The notes under the pieces are model-generated. The model saw nothing but the letters and a program-made list of their open reading frames with translations, had not been told where the DNA came from and did no database searches. A program made the position numbers and the translations under genes. Positions 10,613-19,343 of a stretch of 64,000 bases of DNA are shown here, piece by piece (position 1 is the stretch's first letter; each line of letters begins with the position of its first letter). This stretch comes from Sphingomonas kaistensis (lineage in GTDB: Bacteria > Pseudomonadota > Alphaproteobacteria > Sphingomonadales > Sphingomonadaceae). The DNA lies in assembly GCF_036884275.1 (NCBI RefSeq), contig NZ_CP145607.1, positions 372,001 to 436,000 on the forward strand. The letters run 5' to 3'.

Positions 10613-11463
10613 GGCTGATCGCTCTGCTGCGCGGTCAGCGCGAGATCGCTGTCCTCCGTCTCCCGCACCCGCACGAAGTCGTCTCCGCGTCGTTCGACCA
10701 GGCCCATCAGGGTGAAGGCTTTGAGCCAATGGTCCATCGTCACATGGCCCCATTTGTCGCGAAAGCGGTGGGCGTTGGCGATGACGCTGTCGAGATGATG
10801 CACCGGCGGCATGTGGTGCGGGTGATATTGATGATAGGCGCGCGCCCCACGGGTCCAGTGGAACGGCAGCCCGGCTTCGGCGGCGGTGCGCCCGAAATCG
10901 GTGTCTTCGCCGCCATAGCCGACAAAGCTTTCGTCGAATCCGCCAAGCGCAAGGAATTCGGAGCGCCGCATCGCGAAGTTCAACGACCAAAAGCAGCGAT
11001 AATCGGTGCAGTCGCCAAGCGGCGTTTCGGGCGGGCCCGAGCGCTCGCTATGCTTGACCCCGGCCTTTGCAAAGGCGGCGAAATCGAGCCCGCCGTCGGT
11101 CGCGCCTTTGGGCAGGTAAAGCACCTCGCCCATCAGGATGCCGTCGGTGAGGTCCATCCGCGCATCGTAGTCGCCGACAAGGTCGGGATCGGGGATGCAG
11201 TCGATGTCGAGGAATACCAGCCGCTCGTTCGCCGCTTCCGCCGCGGCACGGTTGCGCGCCACCGACAGGGTAAGCCGCCCGCTGCCGAGCACGTGCTGGC
11301 GCACCGGGAACGGTGTATCGGGCAGGTCGTAAGGCTCGTCCTGCATGACGCCGATGACCAGTTCGGCGGGTTTGACCCGGTTCATGGCGAGACCCGCGAC
11401 CAGATTGCGCAGGTGATCCGCGCGGCCCGATCCCAGGGTACAGACGCTGATCGGCGCGGTCAT
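10546..11463 (-). CDS. Glycosyltransferase family 2-like
   Basis: The 305-aa protein starts at MTAPISVCTLGSGRADHL; this start forms an ATGA overlap with the upstream gene. It shows a GT-A nucleotide-binding fold with a DID metal motif (RLVFLDIDCIPDPDLV) and a galactosyltransferase-like C-terminal motif (FDESFVGYGGEDTDFGRTAAEAG). It is the last gene of a three-gene operon with the GT28-like and sucrose-phosphate-synthase-like genes. Its 3' end overlaps the convergent GT4 gene by 67 bp. Sugar and acceptor are unknown. Confidence 0.85.
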   Translation of the reverse strand: MTAPISVCTLGSGRADHLRNLVAGLAMNRVKPAELVIGVMQDEPYDLPDTPFPVRQHVLGSGRLTLSVARNRAAAEAANERLVFLDIDCIPDPDLVGDYDARMDLTDGILMGEVLYLPKGATDGGLDFAAFAKAGVKHSERSGPPETPLGDCTDYRCFWSLNFAMRRSEFLALGGFDESFVGYGGEDTDFGRTAAEAGLPFHWTRGARAYHQYHPHHMPPVHHLDSVIANAHRFRDKWGHVTMDHWLKAFTLMGLVERRGDDFVRVRETEDSDLALTAQQSDQPYASSARVLAVLEAERPALADA

Positions 11464-12596
11464 GAGGCGACCGCTTGGAGTTGGGGCGCGGCGCGTGGCG
11501 CGCTGCCCCACGAGCGGGCGATAAGGTCGCGCAGCCAGGCGGCGGTCTTTTCGGCGGCATTCGGATCAACCAGCGCTTTCTGCCGGTCGAGGTCGAGCGC
11601 CTTGGCCTGGCGCCACAGCGCTTCCCAAGCGGCGGCGCTGGCCGGCCAGCCGTCCGCGAATACCGCGGCGCCGGCTTCGCCGAGCATCCGCGCTTTCCAG
11701 CGCTGCTCGTCGAAATAACGCCATTCGGGGATCACGATCCACGGCCGGCCGGCGGCGGCGACGGTGTGGACGGTGGTGTTGCCGGTCGAGGAGACGACAC
11801 GGTCGGCGGCGGCGACCCAGCGGTCGGCGTCGTCGACCCAGCCCTTGTGCTGGAGATTGCCGGGCGGCGTGTCGTGCCACGCTTGCGCGACCGACCCGAT
11901 GGTGACCCACAGGCTGTCGGGCTCGGCCCGCGCGCCGAGGCTGAGCGGCGGGGCGGGCGTCCCCTCCCCGCCTCCGCCCGCGATCACCAGGACGAGATCG
12001 ACATGCGGGTCGATGCCGAGCGCCGCGCGGGCTTCGGCCTTGCTGGTTACGGCGGGCTGCACGCCCAGCCCGCCGGCGTGGAAGATCATGTCGCGCATCC
12101 ATTGCGGGCGGCCGGGCTGTTCGAGCGCGGCGGCATAGGGCGCGAGGATTCCGACCGCACCTTCGTAGGCGGCCATGTGACCGGGGTCGTCGCGATCGCC
12201 GTGCTGGAGCACCGGCACACACGGGATCGACGCGATCCGCGCTAATTGAGCGAGTTCGGCGCTGACGTCGCTGATGAACAGCGCCGGTCGCGCGTGGTTG
12301 AACCAGTTGGCCAGCCTCGCCACCGCCTCGGTGATCTGGCTCCAGCCGAGCGGCGCGCAGTGCAGGGTCGGCGGCGTGCGGGCCGCGGCGAGGCCGCCGG
12401 GCACCGGTCCTTCGGCTTCGAACAGGGACGGCAGCCGCTCGACCCGGGCCCAGGCCGGCAACGGCGGAAAAATGTCTTCCCGCGCCGAGAACAGGGTCAC
12501 GGGCGTATCGGGGCCAAGGGCATGAACCAGCGCCGCTGCACGCTCGGCATGGCCGCGGCCCTGATGATGGACAAAATAGCCGATCGCGTTTCTCAT
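11460..12596 (-). CDS. GT28/MurG-like glycosyltransferase
   Basis: The 378-aa protein starts at MRNAIGYFVHHQGRGH, with ATGA overlaps at both ends that fix its limits. The N-terminus resembles MurG/MJ1255-like GT-B enzymes (glycine-rich GRGHAERAAALVHAL). The C-terminal half has a UDP-sugar-site-like stretch (VVSSTGNTTVHTVAAAGRPWIVIPEWRYFDEQ). These enzymes transfer sugars to lipid or polymer acceptors. Middle gene of the three-gene glycosyltransferase operon. The family assignment is by fold-like motifs rather than a clear single family, so the specific function is open. Confidence 0.78.
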   Translation of the reverse strand: MRNAIGYFVHHQGRGHAERAAALVHALGPDTPVTLFSAREDIFPPLPAWARVERLPSLFEAEGPVPGGLAAARTPPTLHCAPLGWSQITEAVARLANWFNHARPALFISDVSAELAQLARIASIPCVPVLQHGDRDDPGHMAAYEGAVGILAPYAAALEQPGRPQWMRDMIFHAGGLGVQPAVTSKAEARAALGIDPHVDLVLVIAGGGGEGTPAPPLSLGARAEPDSLWVTIGSVAQAWHDTPPGNLQHKGWVDDADRWVAAADRVVSSTGNTTVHTVAAAGRPWIVIPEWRYFDEQRWKARMLGEAGAAVFADGWPASAAAWEALWRQAKALDLDRQKALVDPNAAEKTAAWLRDLIARSWGSAPRAAPQLQAVAS

Positions 12597-14629
12597 GCCG
12601 CGAGCAGCCTTGCGGCATCGGCGCGGGCAAAGGCGTGGAGCGCTTCGAGGACGCCGCCGGCATGGGGGCTTTGGCTTCGATGCACGTTCGAGCGCTCGGC
12701 AAGATCGGCTAGCGTCGGGCAATGATTGCCGACCAGGATCGCGCGCGGGCAGGCGTCGAGCATGTCGCGGTCGTTACCGCTGTCCCCGGCCGCGAAAACC
12801 GCGGACAAGGGGAGCGAAAGGCGCGCGGCGACCCATCTCATCGCGGCCGCCTTGCCGCCGTTCGCGGGCAGGATGTCGAGGAGATTGCCGTGGCTGTGAA
12901 TGACGCGGGCGGCGAGGCCGGCTTCCGCCAGCCTCCGCTCGATCCGCCGCGCCGCTTCCGCCTCGGCGAAATAGCTGATCTTGAAGCGCCGTTGTTCGAC
13001 CGCGCCCTGCGGACGCAGGCCGTCGAGCCCGGCTAGCGCGGCGCGGATGGCGCCCGGTTGCCAGTCGCGGGCGAGTTCCGTCGCAAAGCCGTCGTCGCGC
13101 TCGAGCCGGCCGCCCTTGCGCCAATAAATCTCCGATCCGACCGATGTCACCATGACGTCGGGCGCGCGATAGCCCCATTCGCCGAGGATGCGCTGCGCTT
13201 CCTGCAATGAGCGTCCAGTGGCGATCCCGAACATCCGGCGAGGGTCGCGGTCGAGCGCGGCCTGGAGCCGGCGAGCTCCGTCGCGGCATCCGGTCAGGGT
13301 CCCGTCGATGTCGGATAACAGGAGATCGCGCGGACGCTGGACCGCCTGCGGCACCGTCGTCACCGTCTCGGCAATGGCCATGAAATCCTCGGCATAACGA
13401 TCCCAGCTATGCCGGCGCACCCGCGCCCGTCCGGTTCGCAAGGCCGTTTCCCAGCGGTCGCGGTCGTCGAGCAGGCCGATCATCGCTGCGGTGAACGCGT
13501 CGCCGTCGGCCGGATCGATGCTGACCCCGTGGCCGAGCTCGGCCACGATGTCCGCCGCGCCGCCGTTGGCGGTCGCGACCACCGGAACGCCATGCAGGGC
13601 CGCTTCGACAAGGGTCAGGCCATACGGTTCGGTCGCGGCAGGATTGACGAAGATCCCGCCCGTGTCGCGGGCAAGGGCGTAGAAGGAGGCGATGTCGGAC
13701 TGTTCGTGCCGCTTGGGCAGGGCGAGCGAACCGTAGAGATCATGGCTGTCAAGGCCGTGCAGTAACTGGCCGATCACCGCGCGCTGTTCCGCCTCGCCGC
13801 TGTCCGGACCGTCGCGCAGCCCGGCGACGATAACGAGGTTGGCGGCGGCGCGCAGGGCCGGCGACGCGCCGTACAAATCGACCAGATGGGCAAGGTTCTT
13901 CTTGTGGACCGGCCGGGCGATGGCAAGGATCACGGGCTTCGAGGGATCGCGAAGGAAGGGCGCGACCAGCGCGCGGGCGCGTGCGGGATCGGCGTCGTGG
14001 GTGGGTTGCAGCCCGGCGCCCGGCGGCACCCGGTGCACCTTGGCCGCATCGGCCGATGGGTAGCGCATCAGCTGCCGTTCGGCCTCGTCGCGGGAAGACG
14101 CGATGATCGCATCGGCGCTGGCGATGGCGCGATCCTCGAAGGCGATCCGGCTGGCGAGATCATCGCCGTCCGCAAGGTGATCGGCCTTGTCGATGCCGAG
14201 CGAATGGGCGGTGTAGATGAAGGGAATGCCGAACCGGTCGCGGATGGCGATGGCGACTTCGGCGGCGTCGGCGAAATGGGCGTGGACGAGGTCCGGGCGG
14301 ATGTCGCGCGCGTCGAGGTCGGCGAGGAGCGCGGCGATAAAGGCCGGGCGGTCGGCCACGGCGGCTTCCTTGCTGAGATAGCGCCGGTTGCCGCTGTCGA
14401 TGCGGCGGATGCGCAGTTTGTCGCCGCACGGCTGCAACGTCAGGGAATAGTCGTCGCCGAGGTCCGGCGCGTCGAACAGGCGGGTCACGAGCTCGACCTC
14501 GGTCACATCGCGCCGCGCCGCCAACGCTTCGGCCGCGCCCCACAGGTAGGTGAGGTGGCCGCCGCTATCCTCGGTGATTCCGAGTGGCAGGGGCGGTGGG
14601 CGCAAGCACCCGCCAAGAGCAATCGACAT
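12593..14629 (-). CDS. Sucrose-phosphate-synthase-like GT4 fused to HAD phosphatase
   Basis: The 678-aa protein carries two catalytic halves. Residues ~1-430 are a GT4 synthase: GGHLTYLWGAAEALA, LVHAHFADAAEVA, the TAHSLGIDK loop, and EPYGLTLVEAALHGVPVVAT as the E-x7-E motif. Residues ~440-678 are a HAD phosphatase of the sucrose-phosphatase type, with DIDGTLTG and ATGRSLQEAQ, and a late AAGDSGNDRDML motif. Bifunctional proteins of this plan make sucrose 6-phosphate or a related disaccharide phosphate and dephosphorylate it. The start is the ATG at 14629; an earlier in-frame ATG at 14725 adds unconserved residues. First gene of an overlapping operon. The product could equally be another disaccharide such as a mannosylfructose type. 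Confidence 0.83.
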   Translation of the reverse strand: MSIALGGCLRPPPLPLGITEDSGGHLTYLWGAAEALAARRDVTEVELVTRLFDAPDLGDDYSLTLQPCGDKLRIRRIDSGNRRYLSKEAAVADRPAFIAALLADLDARDIRPDLVHAHFADAAEVAIAIRDRFGIPFIYTAHSLGIDKADHLADGDDLASRIAFEDRAIASADAIIASSRDEAERQLMRYPSADAAKVHRVPPGAGLQPTHDADPARARALVAPFLRDPSKPVILAIARPVHKKNLAHLVDLYGASPALRAAANLVIVAGLRDGPDSGEAEQRAVIGQLLHGLDSHDLYGSLALPKRHEQSDIASFYALARDTGGIFVNPAATEPYGLTLVEAALHGVPVVATANGGAADIVAELGHGVSIDPADGDAFTAAMIGLLDDRDRWETALRTGRARVRRHSWDRYAEDFMAIAETVTTVPQAVQRPRDLLLSDIDGTLTGCRDGARRLQAALDRDPRRMFGIATGRSLQEAQRILGEWGYRAPDVMVTSVGSEIYWRKGGRLERDDGFATELARDWQPGAIRAALAGLDGLRPQGAVEQRRFKISYFAEAEAARRIERRLAEAGLAARVIHSHGNLLDILPANGGKAAAMRWVAARLSLPLSAVFAAGDSGNDRDMLDACPRAILVGNHCPTLADLAERSNVHRSQSPHAGGVLEALHAFARADAARLLAA

Positions 14630-14783
14630 TATTCGCAATGTGGGTTCCAGATCGAAGAAGCTGTATGAACCCACAAGCGAACGAACGCGGGGGAAAGTTG
14701 CTACGGACGAAGGTCCGGCAAACATCTGTTAATGGCGACCCGCCCGAACAGTCGCTGGCCTCACAACGACTCGGATCGGTTTA

Positions 14784-17700
14784 TCACCGGTCGCCGGACA
14801 CCGGGGCGTCGAGCGAGGCAAGGCTCGCGGCCAGATCCGCCCTGCGGAACGGCTTGGTCAGACGCGGCAGGTCGCTCGCGACCCCTTCCGCTTCGGCATA
14901 ACCCGACACGATCAGGGTCGCGATCCCCATGCCCTGGTCGCGCAGGAGGCCGACAAGCTCGGTTCCGGTCATCCCCGGCATGAGATGGTCGGTGACGAGG
15001 AGGTCGGGCTTCAAGCCGCAGTGCAGCAGGTCGAGGGCCTCCTCGGCCGACGAGGCTTCCACCACCGCATAGCCGAGTTCGATCAGCATGTCGGCGGTGC
15101 TCAACCGCACCAGATCCTCGTCATCGACCAGCAAAACCGTGCCGGTATTCGTCGACGGCGCGACTTCGGTGGTGCTTTCGGCCGCGACAAGAGGATCGAC
15201 GCTTTGCGGCAGCCAAAGCTCGATGTTGGTTCCAACGCCCTCCGTGCTGTGAATGGCCAATGCCCCGCCGAGCTGGGAGGCAAGTCCGTGCACCATCGAC
15301 AAGCCAAGGCCGGTGCCCTTCCCCACGCCCTTGGTCGAGAAAAAGGGCTCGACCGCCCGTTTCAGGGTCGCCGCGTCCATTCCGTCGCCGGTGTCGGCGA
15401 CCGAGACACGCAGATATCGGCCCGGCGCCAGATCGATGCCGCGGCGCCTGGCGGCCAGTTCCTGCCAGTCGACCGAGATGCGCAAGGTGCCGCCATCCTG
15501 CATGGCGTCCCGCGCATTCACCGACAGGTTGAGGATCGCCATTTCCAGCTGGTTGGGATCGACCTTTGCCGGCGGAAGATCGTCGGCCGCGTCCACCACT
15601 ACCTTGATCTGCGGCCCCGTCGTGCTGGCGATGAGGTCGGCCATGCCGCGCACCAGCGGAGCGAGATTGACGCTGACGGCCTGAAGCGGCTGGCGGCGGG
15701 CGAAGGCGAGCAAGCGCTGCACCAGCGTCTTCGCCCGGTCGGCCGACTGCACCGCCCCCGCGATCAGCCGCTGCTCACGCTCGTTGCCCAGCCCCTTGCG
15801 CTGCAGCATGTCGAGCGAGCCGACGATGGGCGTCAGGAGATTGTTGAAATCGTGCGCCACGCCGCCGGTGAGCTGGCCCATCGCCTCCATCTTCTGGCTT
15901 TGACGCAAGGCTTCCTGAGCCGCCTCGAGTTCGGCGTCGCGCGCTTTGGCATCGGACAGGTCGCGACCCACCGCGATGAAATTGATCCCGTCCGGCTCCG
16001 GCGCGACGGTCCATTCGATCGACTTCCACCCCCCGTCGCTGGTGGCGATCCGGTTTTCGAAGCGGGCCGGCCGACCGCTGTCCCCCATGCCGGCGATCGC
16101 CTGCAAGGTGGCCGGCATGTCGTCGGGATGCATGAAGGTGGCGTAGCCCCGCGACAGCAATTCCTGCTCGCTCCAGCCGAGGACTCGCTTCCACGCCGGA
16201 CTGACCGCCGACATGTGGCCGTCGTAATCGGCACGGGCAAGCAAGTCGGGGGACAGGTTCCAGAGGCGATCGCGCTCGGCCACCCGCGCTTCGACCTGCG
16301 CTTCGAGCTTTTCGTTGAATCGGCGAAGATGATCCTCGGCGCGAACCCGGTCGATCGCGGTGCGCACTCGTTCGCCCACGTCGCGGAACAGCGCTTCCTC
16401 GGACGCCGTCCAATTTCGCGGCGTCGCGCTTTGCAGCGCGAGAACGCTGGCCCACTGCGTTTCGGCGAACAGGATGACATCGAGATAAGCGCCCACCTGC
16501 CGCGCGCCGAGCCCGGCACGCGCGTCGGCGTTGAACCGCGGGTCGGTCTGTACGTCGTCGACCTTGACCACCGCGTCTTCATGATAGGCGCGCAACAGGT
16601 CCGGTCCGAAGACCGCAAGATCATGTTCACCGGCGAGCGAGCCGACGCCGCGCGTGTAATCCCGCTCGATTTTCATGACGCTGCCGTGGAATTCGGCATA
16701 GAAGACGCGGCTGAGCCCGAAGCGATTACCGAGCCGCTGCGCCGCTGCCGACGCGATGTCCACGGGAGTGCGAAGCACCCGCAGCTCGTCGGAAAGCGCG
16801 AGCAGAAAAGCCTGGCGCTCTTCGCTTGCCTTGAGCGCATCTTCGGCAAGCCCGCGTTCGATCGCGATCGACAATTGGGCCGACAGCGCTCGAAGCACCT
16901 CAAGCTCGCCCTGTGAGAAGGCAGTGCCCCGCCGACCAAAGGAAACGGTTCCCAGCAGTGTTTTTCCAGCGATCAGCGGAGCGCTGAAATAATGATCGAT
17001 CTGAAGCTCTTGCAGGAACGCCACCTGCGGATCGCCGGAGGATTGGATGTCGGTGACGTGCAGGGCGTCACGGCTTTCCGCGACCAGACCGCATATCGTT
17101 TGCCCGACTTCCAATCGGCCGGCGGCAACTTCCTGTTCCGGCGTCAGGCCAACGGACGCGATCAGGTGCAGGCCATCGTCGCTGCACCGGTAATGGAAGC
17201 CCACATCCAGTTGAAACGGGACGCGGATGAGGCTGAACAGGCTGTCGACCGCGCGGGCCTTGTCGCCCGCAGCAAGCAGGAGGGTCGAGGCTTTCGCCAA
17301 CAGCGACAGTCGTTCGCCACGCTGTTCGGCCCGGGCCCGTTCGGCGCGCGCCAAGGCTTCGGACCGGTTCAACTCGAGCCGTGCCATGGTCTGGTCCGCA
17401 AGCATCTTAAGCCCGCGGCGCTGGCGCTCAGTAATTCCTTGCGGTCGCGCGGTCCGGTCGAGCACGCACACGGTGCCGAGCGGCAATCCTTCGGGCGTCC
17501 GCAGAACGGCGCCGGCGTAGAAGCGCAGACCCCCAGCGACATTGACCAGCGGATTGGCCTCAAAACGCGGGTCGGCCGTCAGATCGGGCACGACCAGCAG
17601 GTCGTTCTGAAGGATCGCATGACGACAGATCGACACGTCGAGCGGAAGGCTATCGGTCCCAATCCCGACTTCCGCCTTGAACCACTGCCGGTCGGCGGCG

Positions 17701-17879
17701 ATGAAATTCACCACCGCCATCGGCGCATCGAGGAAGTCGGCGGCCAGTTCGGCAACCGCATCGAACGCGGCCTCGCGCTCCGTATCGAGGATGGCGTAGC
17801 GGTCGAGCGCCGCGACCCGGTCGGCTTCGTCCCAGGGCAAGGCATGCGCCTGGGCAATATCCGATCGATGTGGTGTCAT
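14784..17879 (-). CDS. Hybrid sensor histidine kinase (GAF-rich, PAS, HisKA, HATPase, REC)
   Basis: This large 1031-aa cytosolic sensor shows no membrane segments. Up to three GAF-like domains fill residues ~20-520 (the first with SICRHAILQNDLLVVPDL and VCVLDR). A PAS domain follows (~550-670, WNLSPDLLARADYDG). The kinase core has HisKA GGVAHDFNNLL, N-box NLSVNARDAM, and G boxes ADTGDGMD and GKGTGLGLSMVHGL. A C-terminal receiver has VLLVDDEDLV and the acceptor Asp in LVTDHLMPG. The start MTPHRSD follows GAGCGG and is preferred to an ATG 13 codons upstream. GAF/PAS content suggests a soluble signal such as redox, light or a small molecule, but no chromophore Cys was identified with confidence. 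No partner regulator is adjacent. Confidence 0.9.
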   Translation of the reverse strand: MTPHRSDIAQAHALPWDEADRVAALDRYAILDTEREAAFDAVAELAADFLDAPMAVVNFIAADRQWFKAEVGIGTDSLPLDVSICRHAILQNDLLVVPDLTADPRFEANPLVNVAGGLRFYAGAVLRTPEGLPLGTVCVLDRTARPQGITERQRRGLKMLADQTMARLELNRSEALARAERARAEQRGERLSLLAKASTLLLAAGDKARAVDSLFSLIRVPFQLDVGFHYRCSDDGLHLIASVGLTPEQEVAAGRLEVGQTICGLVAESRDALHVTDIQSSGDPQVAFLQELQIDHYFSAPLIAGKTLLGTVSFGRRGTAFSQGELEVLRALSAQLSIAIERGLAEDALKASEERQAFLLALSDELRVLRTPVDIASAAAQRLGNRFGLSRVFYAEFHGSVMKIERDYTRGVGSLAGEHDLAVFGPDLLRAYHEDAVVKVDDVQTDPRFNADARAGLGARQVGAYLDVILFAETQWASVLALQSATPRNWTASEEALFRDVGERVRTAIDRVRAEDHLRRFNEKLEAQVEARVAERDRLWNLSPDLLARADYDGHMSAVSPAWKRVLGWSEQELLSRGYATFMHPDDMPATLQAIAGMGDSGRPARFENRIATSDGGWKSIEWTVAPEPDGINFIAVGRDLSDAKARDAELEAAQEALRQSQKMEAMGQLTGGVAHDFNNLLTPIVGSLDMLQRKGLGNEREQRLIAGAVQSADRAKTLVQRLLAFARRQPLQAVSVNLAPLVRGMADLIASTTGPQIKVVVDAADDLPPAKVDPNQLEMAILNLSVNARDAMQDGGTLRISVDWQELAARRRGIDLAPGRYLRVSVADTGDGMDAATLKRAVEPFFSTKGVGKGTGLGLSMVHGLASQLGGALAIHSTEGVGTNIELWLPQSVDPLVAAESTTEVAPSTNTGTVLLVDDEDLVRLSTADMLIELGYAVVEASSAEEALDLLHCGLKPDLLVTDHLMPGMTGTELVGLLRDQGMGIATLIVSGYAEAEGVASDLPRLTKPFRRADLAASLASLDAPVSGDR

Positions 17880-17993
17880 TCCGCTCAACTCTTTGGCACC
17901 AAAGCAAACGCGGTCCAAGGCCGCCGCTACCGACCCTAAGGCATTGAGGCGATTGTTGCGAGTGGCTTAAAAGTGACGGCCGGACGCTCCGCC

Positions 17994-19334
17994 TCAATCC
18001 TCGACGATCGCGCTGCTGTCCCTGGTATCCTTCATCCGGATGTAAACCACCAGCGACACCGCGATCATGGCGGTGACATACCAGTAGAACCCCCGTTCCC
18101 AGCCGGCATCCTTGAAGGTCAGCGCGACATATTCCGCCGTGCCGCCGAACAATGTGTTGGCCAGCGCATAGGGCAAGGCGACGCCGAGCGCGCGGATGTG
18201 GGCGGGAAACAGTTCGGCCTTCACCACCGCATTGATCGAGGTGTAGCCAGTGACGATGATCAGCCCGCCCATGACCAGCAGGAACGCGGTCACCGGATCG
18301 CGGGTGGTCTCCAGCGTGGCGAACAGGGGATAGGTGCACAGCACGCCCGCGACGCCGAAGCCGATCAGCAGCGGCTTGCGCCCGATCCGGTCGGACAGCG
18401 CGCCCGCGACCGGCTGCAACAGCATGAAGAGGAACAGGCTCGCGCCGTTGATCTGCGACGCGGTCTCGCGCGAGAAGCCCGAGGTGTTGACCAGGAATTT
18501 CTGCATGTAGATCGAGTAGGCATAGAAGGCGAGCGTGCCACCGGCCGTCAGCAGCATTACCGTCATCGCTTCGCGCGGATGATGCTTGAACAAGGTCAGC
18601 GCGCCCGACTTCGGCGCGTCGCTGCTTTGCGCGTTCTTGAAGCTTTCGGTTTCCGCCAGGCCGCGGCGGATCCAGAAGACCACCACCGCCAGCACCGCGC
18701 CGATGGCGAACGGAATGCGCCAACCCCAGGCTTCGAGATCGGCTTCGCTCATCACCGCCTGAAGCAGCAGCAGCACGCCGATCGCCACCAATTGGCCGCC
18801 GATCAGGGTGACGTATTGGAACGAGGAAAAGAAACCGCGCCGCTTCTTGCCCGCCATCTCCGACAGGTAGGTTGCGCTGGCGCCATATTCGCCGCCGACC
18901 GACAGGCCCTGCATCAGCCGGGCGAGCAGCAGCACCGCCGGGGCGAGCAGGCCGACGCTTTCGTAAGTCGGCGCGACCGCGATCAGCAGCGAGCCCGCGC
19001 ACATCAGCGTGACCGACAGCGCCAGACCGCTCTTGCGGCCTTTGCGATCGGCGTAGATGCCCATCATCCACGCGCCCAACGGACGCATGAAGAATCCTAC
19101 CGCGAAGACGGCGGCGGCGCCGAGCAATTGCGCGGTGGGGTCGGCCGAGGGAAAGAAATGCGGCGCGAAATACAGGGTGAAAGCGGCGTAGGCGTACCAG
19201 TCGTACCATTCGACGAGGTTGCCCGTCGCACCGCCGACGATCGCTTTCAGCCGCGCTTTCGACGACACCGGAGCATTACTGCCCGGATCGGCGGCAAGCG
19301 GGAACGGCGCGTCGTCCGTGTGCACAAGGGACAT
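17994..19334 (-). CDS. MFS transporter, metabolite:H+ symporter (MHS) family
   Basis: The 446-aa inner-membrane permease has about 12 hydrophobic segments. The MHS hallmark near the N-terminus is NLVEWYDWYAYAAFTLYFAP, followed by RPLGAWMMGIYADRKGRK, the MFS loop 2-3 motif. Relatives import alpha-ketoglutarate, citrate, proline/betaine or other small acids with protons. It starts 9 bp after the TonB-receptor stop; its AAGGA ribosome-binding site overlaps that stop codon, so the two form an operon: outer-membrane receptor plus inner-membrane importer. With the adjacent DctB/D-like regulators, an organic acid substrate is the best guess. Confidence 0.92.
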   Translation of the reverse strand: MSLVHTDDAPFPLAADPGSNAPVSSKARLKAIVGGATGNLVEWYDWYAYAAFTLYFAPHFFPSADPTAQLLGAAAVFAVGFFMRPLGAWMMGIYADRKGRKSGLALSVTLMCAGSLLIAVAPTYESVGLLAPAVLLLARLMQGLSVGGEYGASATYLSEMAGKKRRGFFSSFQYVTLIGGQLVAIGVLLLLQAVMSEADLEAWGWRIPFAIGAVLAVVVFWIRRGLAETESFKNAQSSDAPKSGALTLFKHHPREAMTVMLLTAGGTLAFYAYSIYMQKFLVNTSGFSRETASQINGASLFLFMLLQPVAGALSDRIGRKPLLIGFGVAGVLCTYPLFATLETTRDPVTAFLLVMGGLIIVTGYTSINAVVKAELFPAHIRALGVALPYALANTLFGGTAEYVALTFKDAGWERGFYWYVTAMIAVSLVVYIRMKDTRDSSAIVED

Positions 19335-19343
19335 GTCGAGTCC

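Noticed and set aside
14985-16916. 643-codon plus-strand frame across the hybrid kinase
   Set aside because: Antisense shadow; the kinase on the minus strand has complete HisKA, HATPase and receiver motifs.
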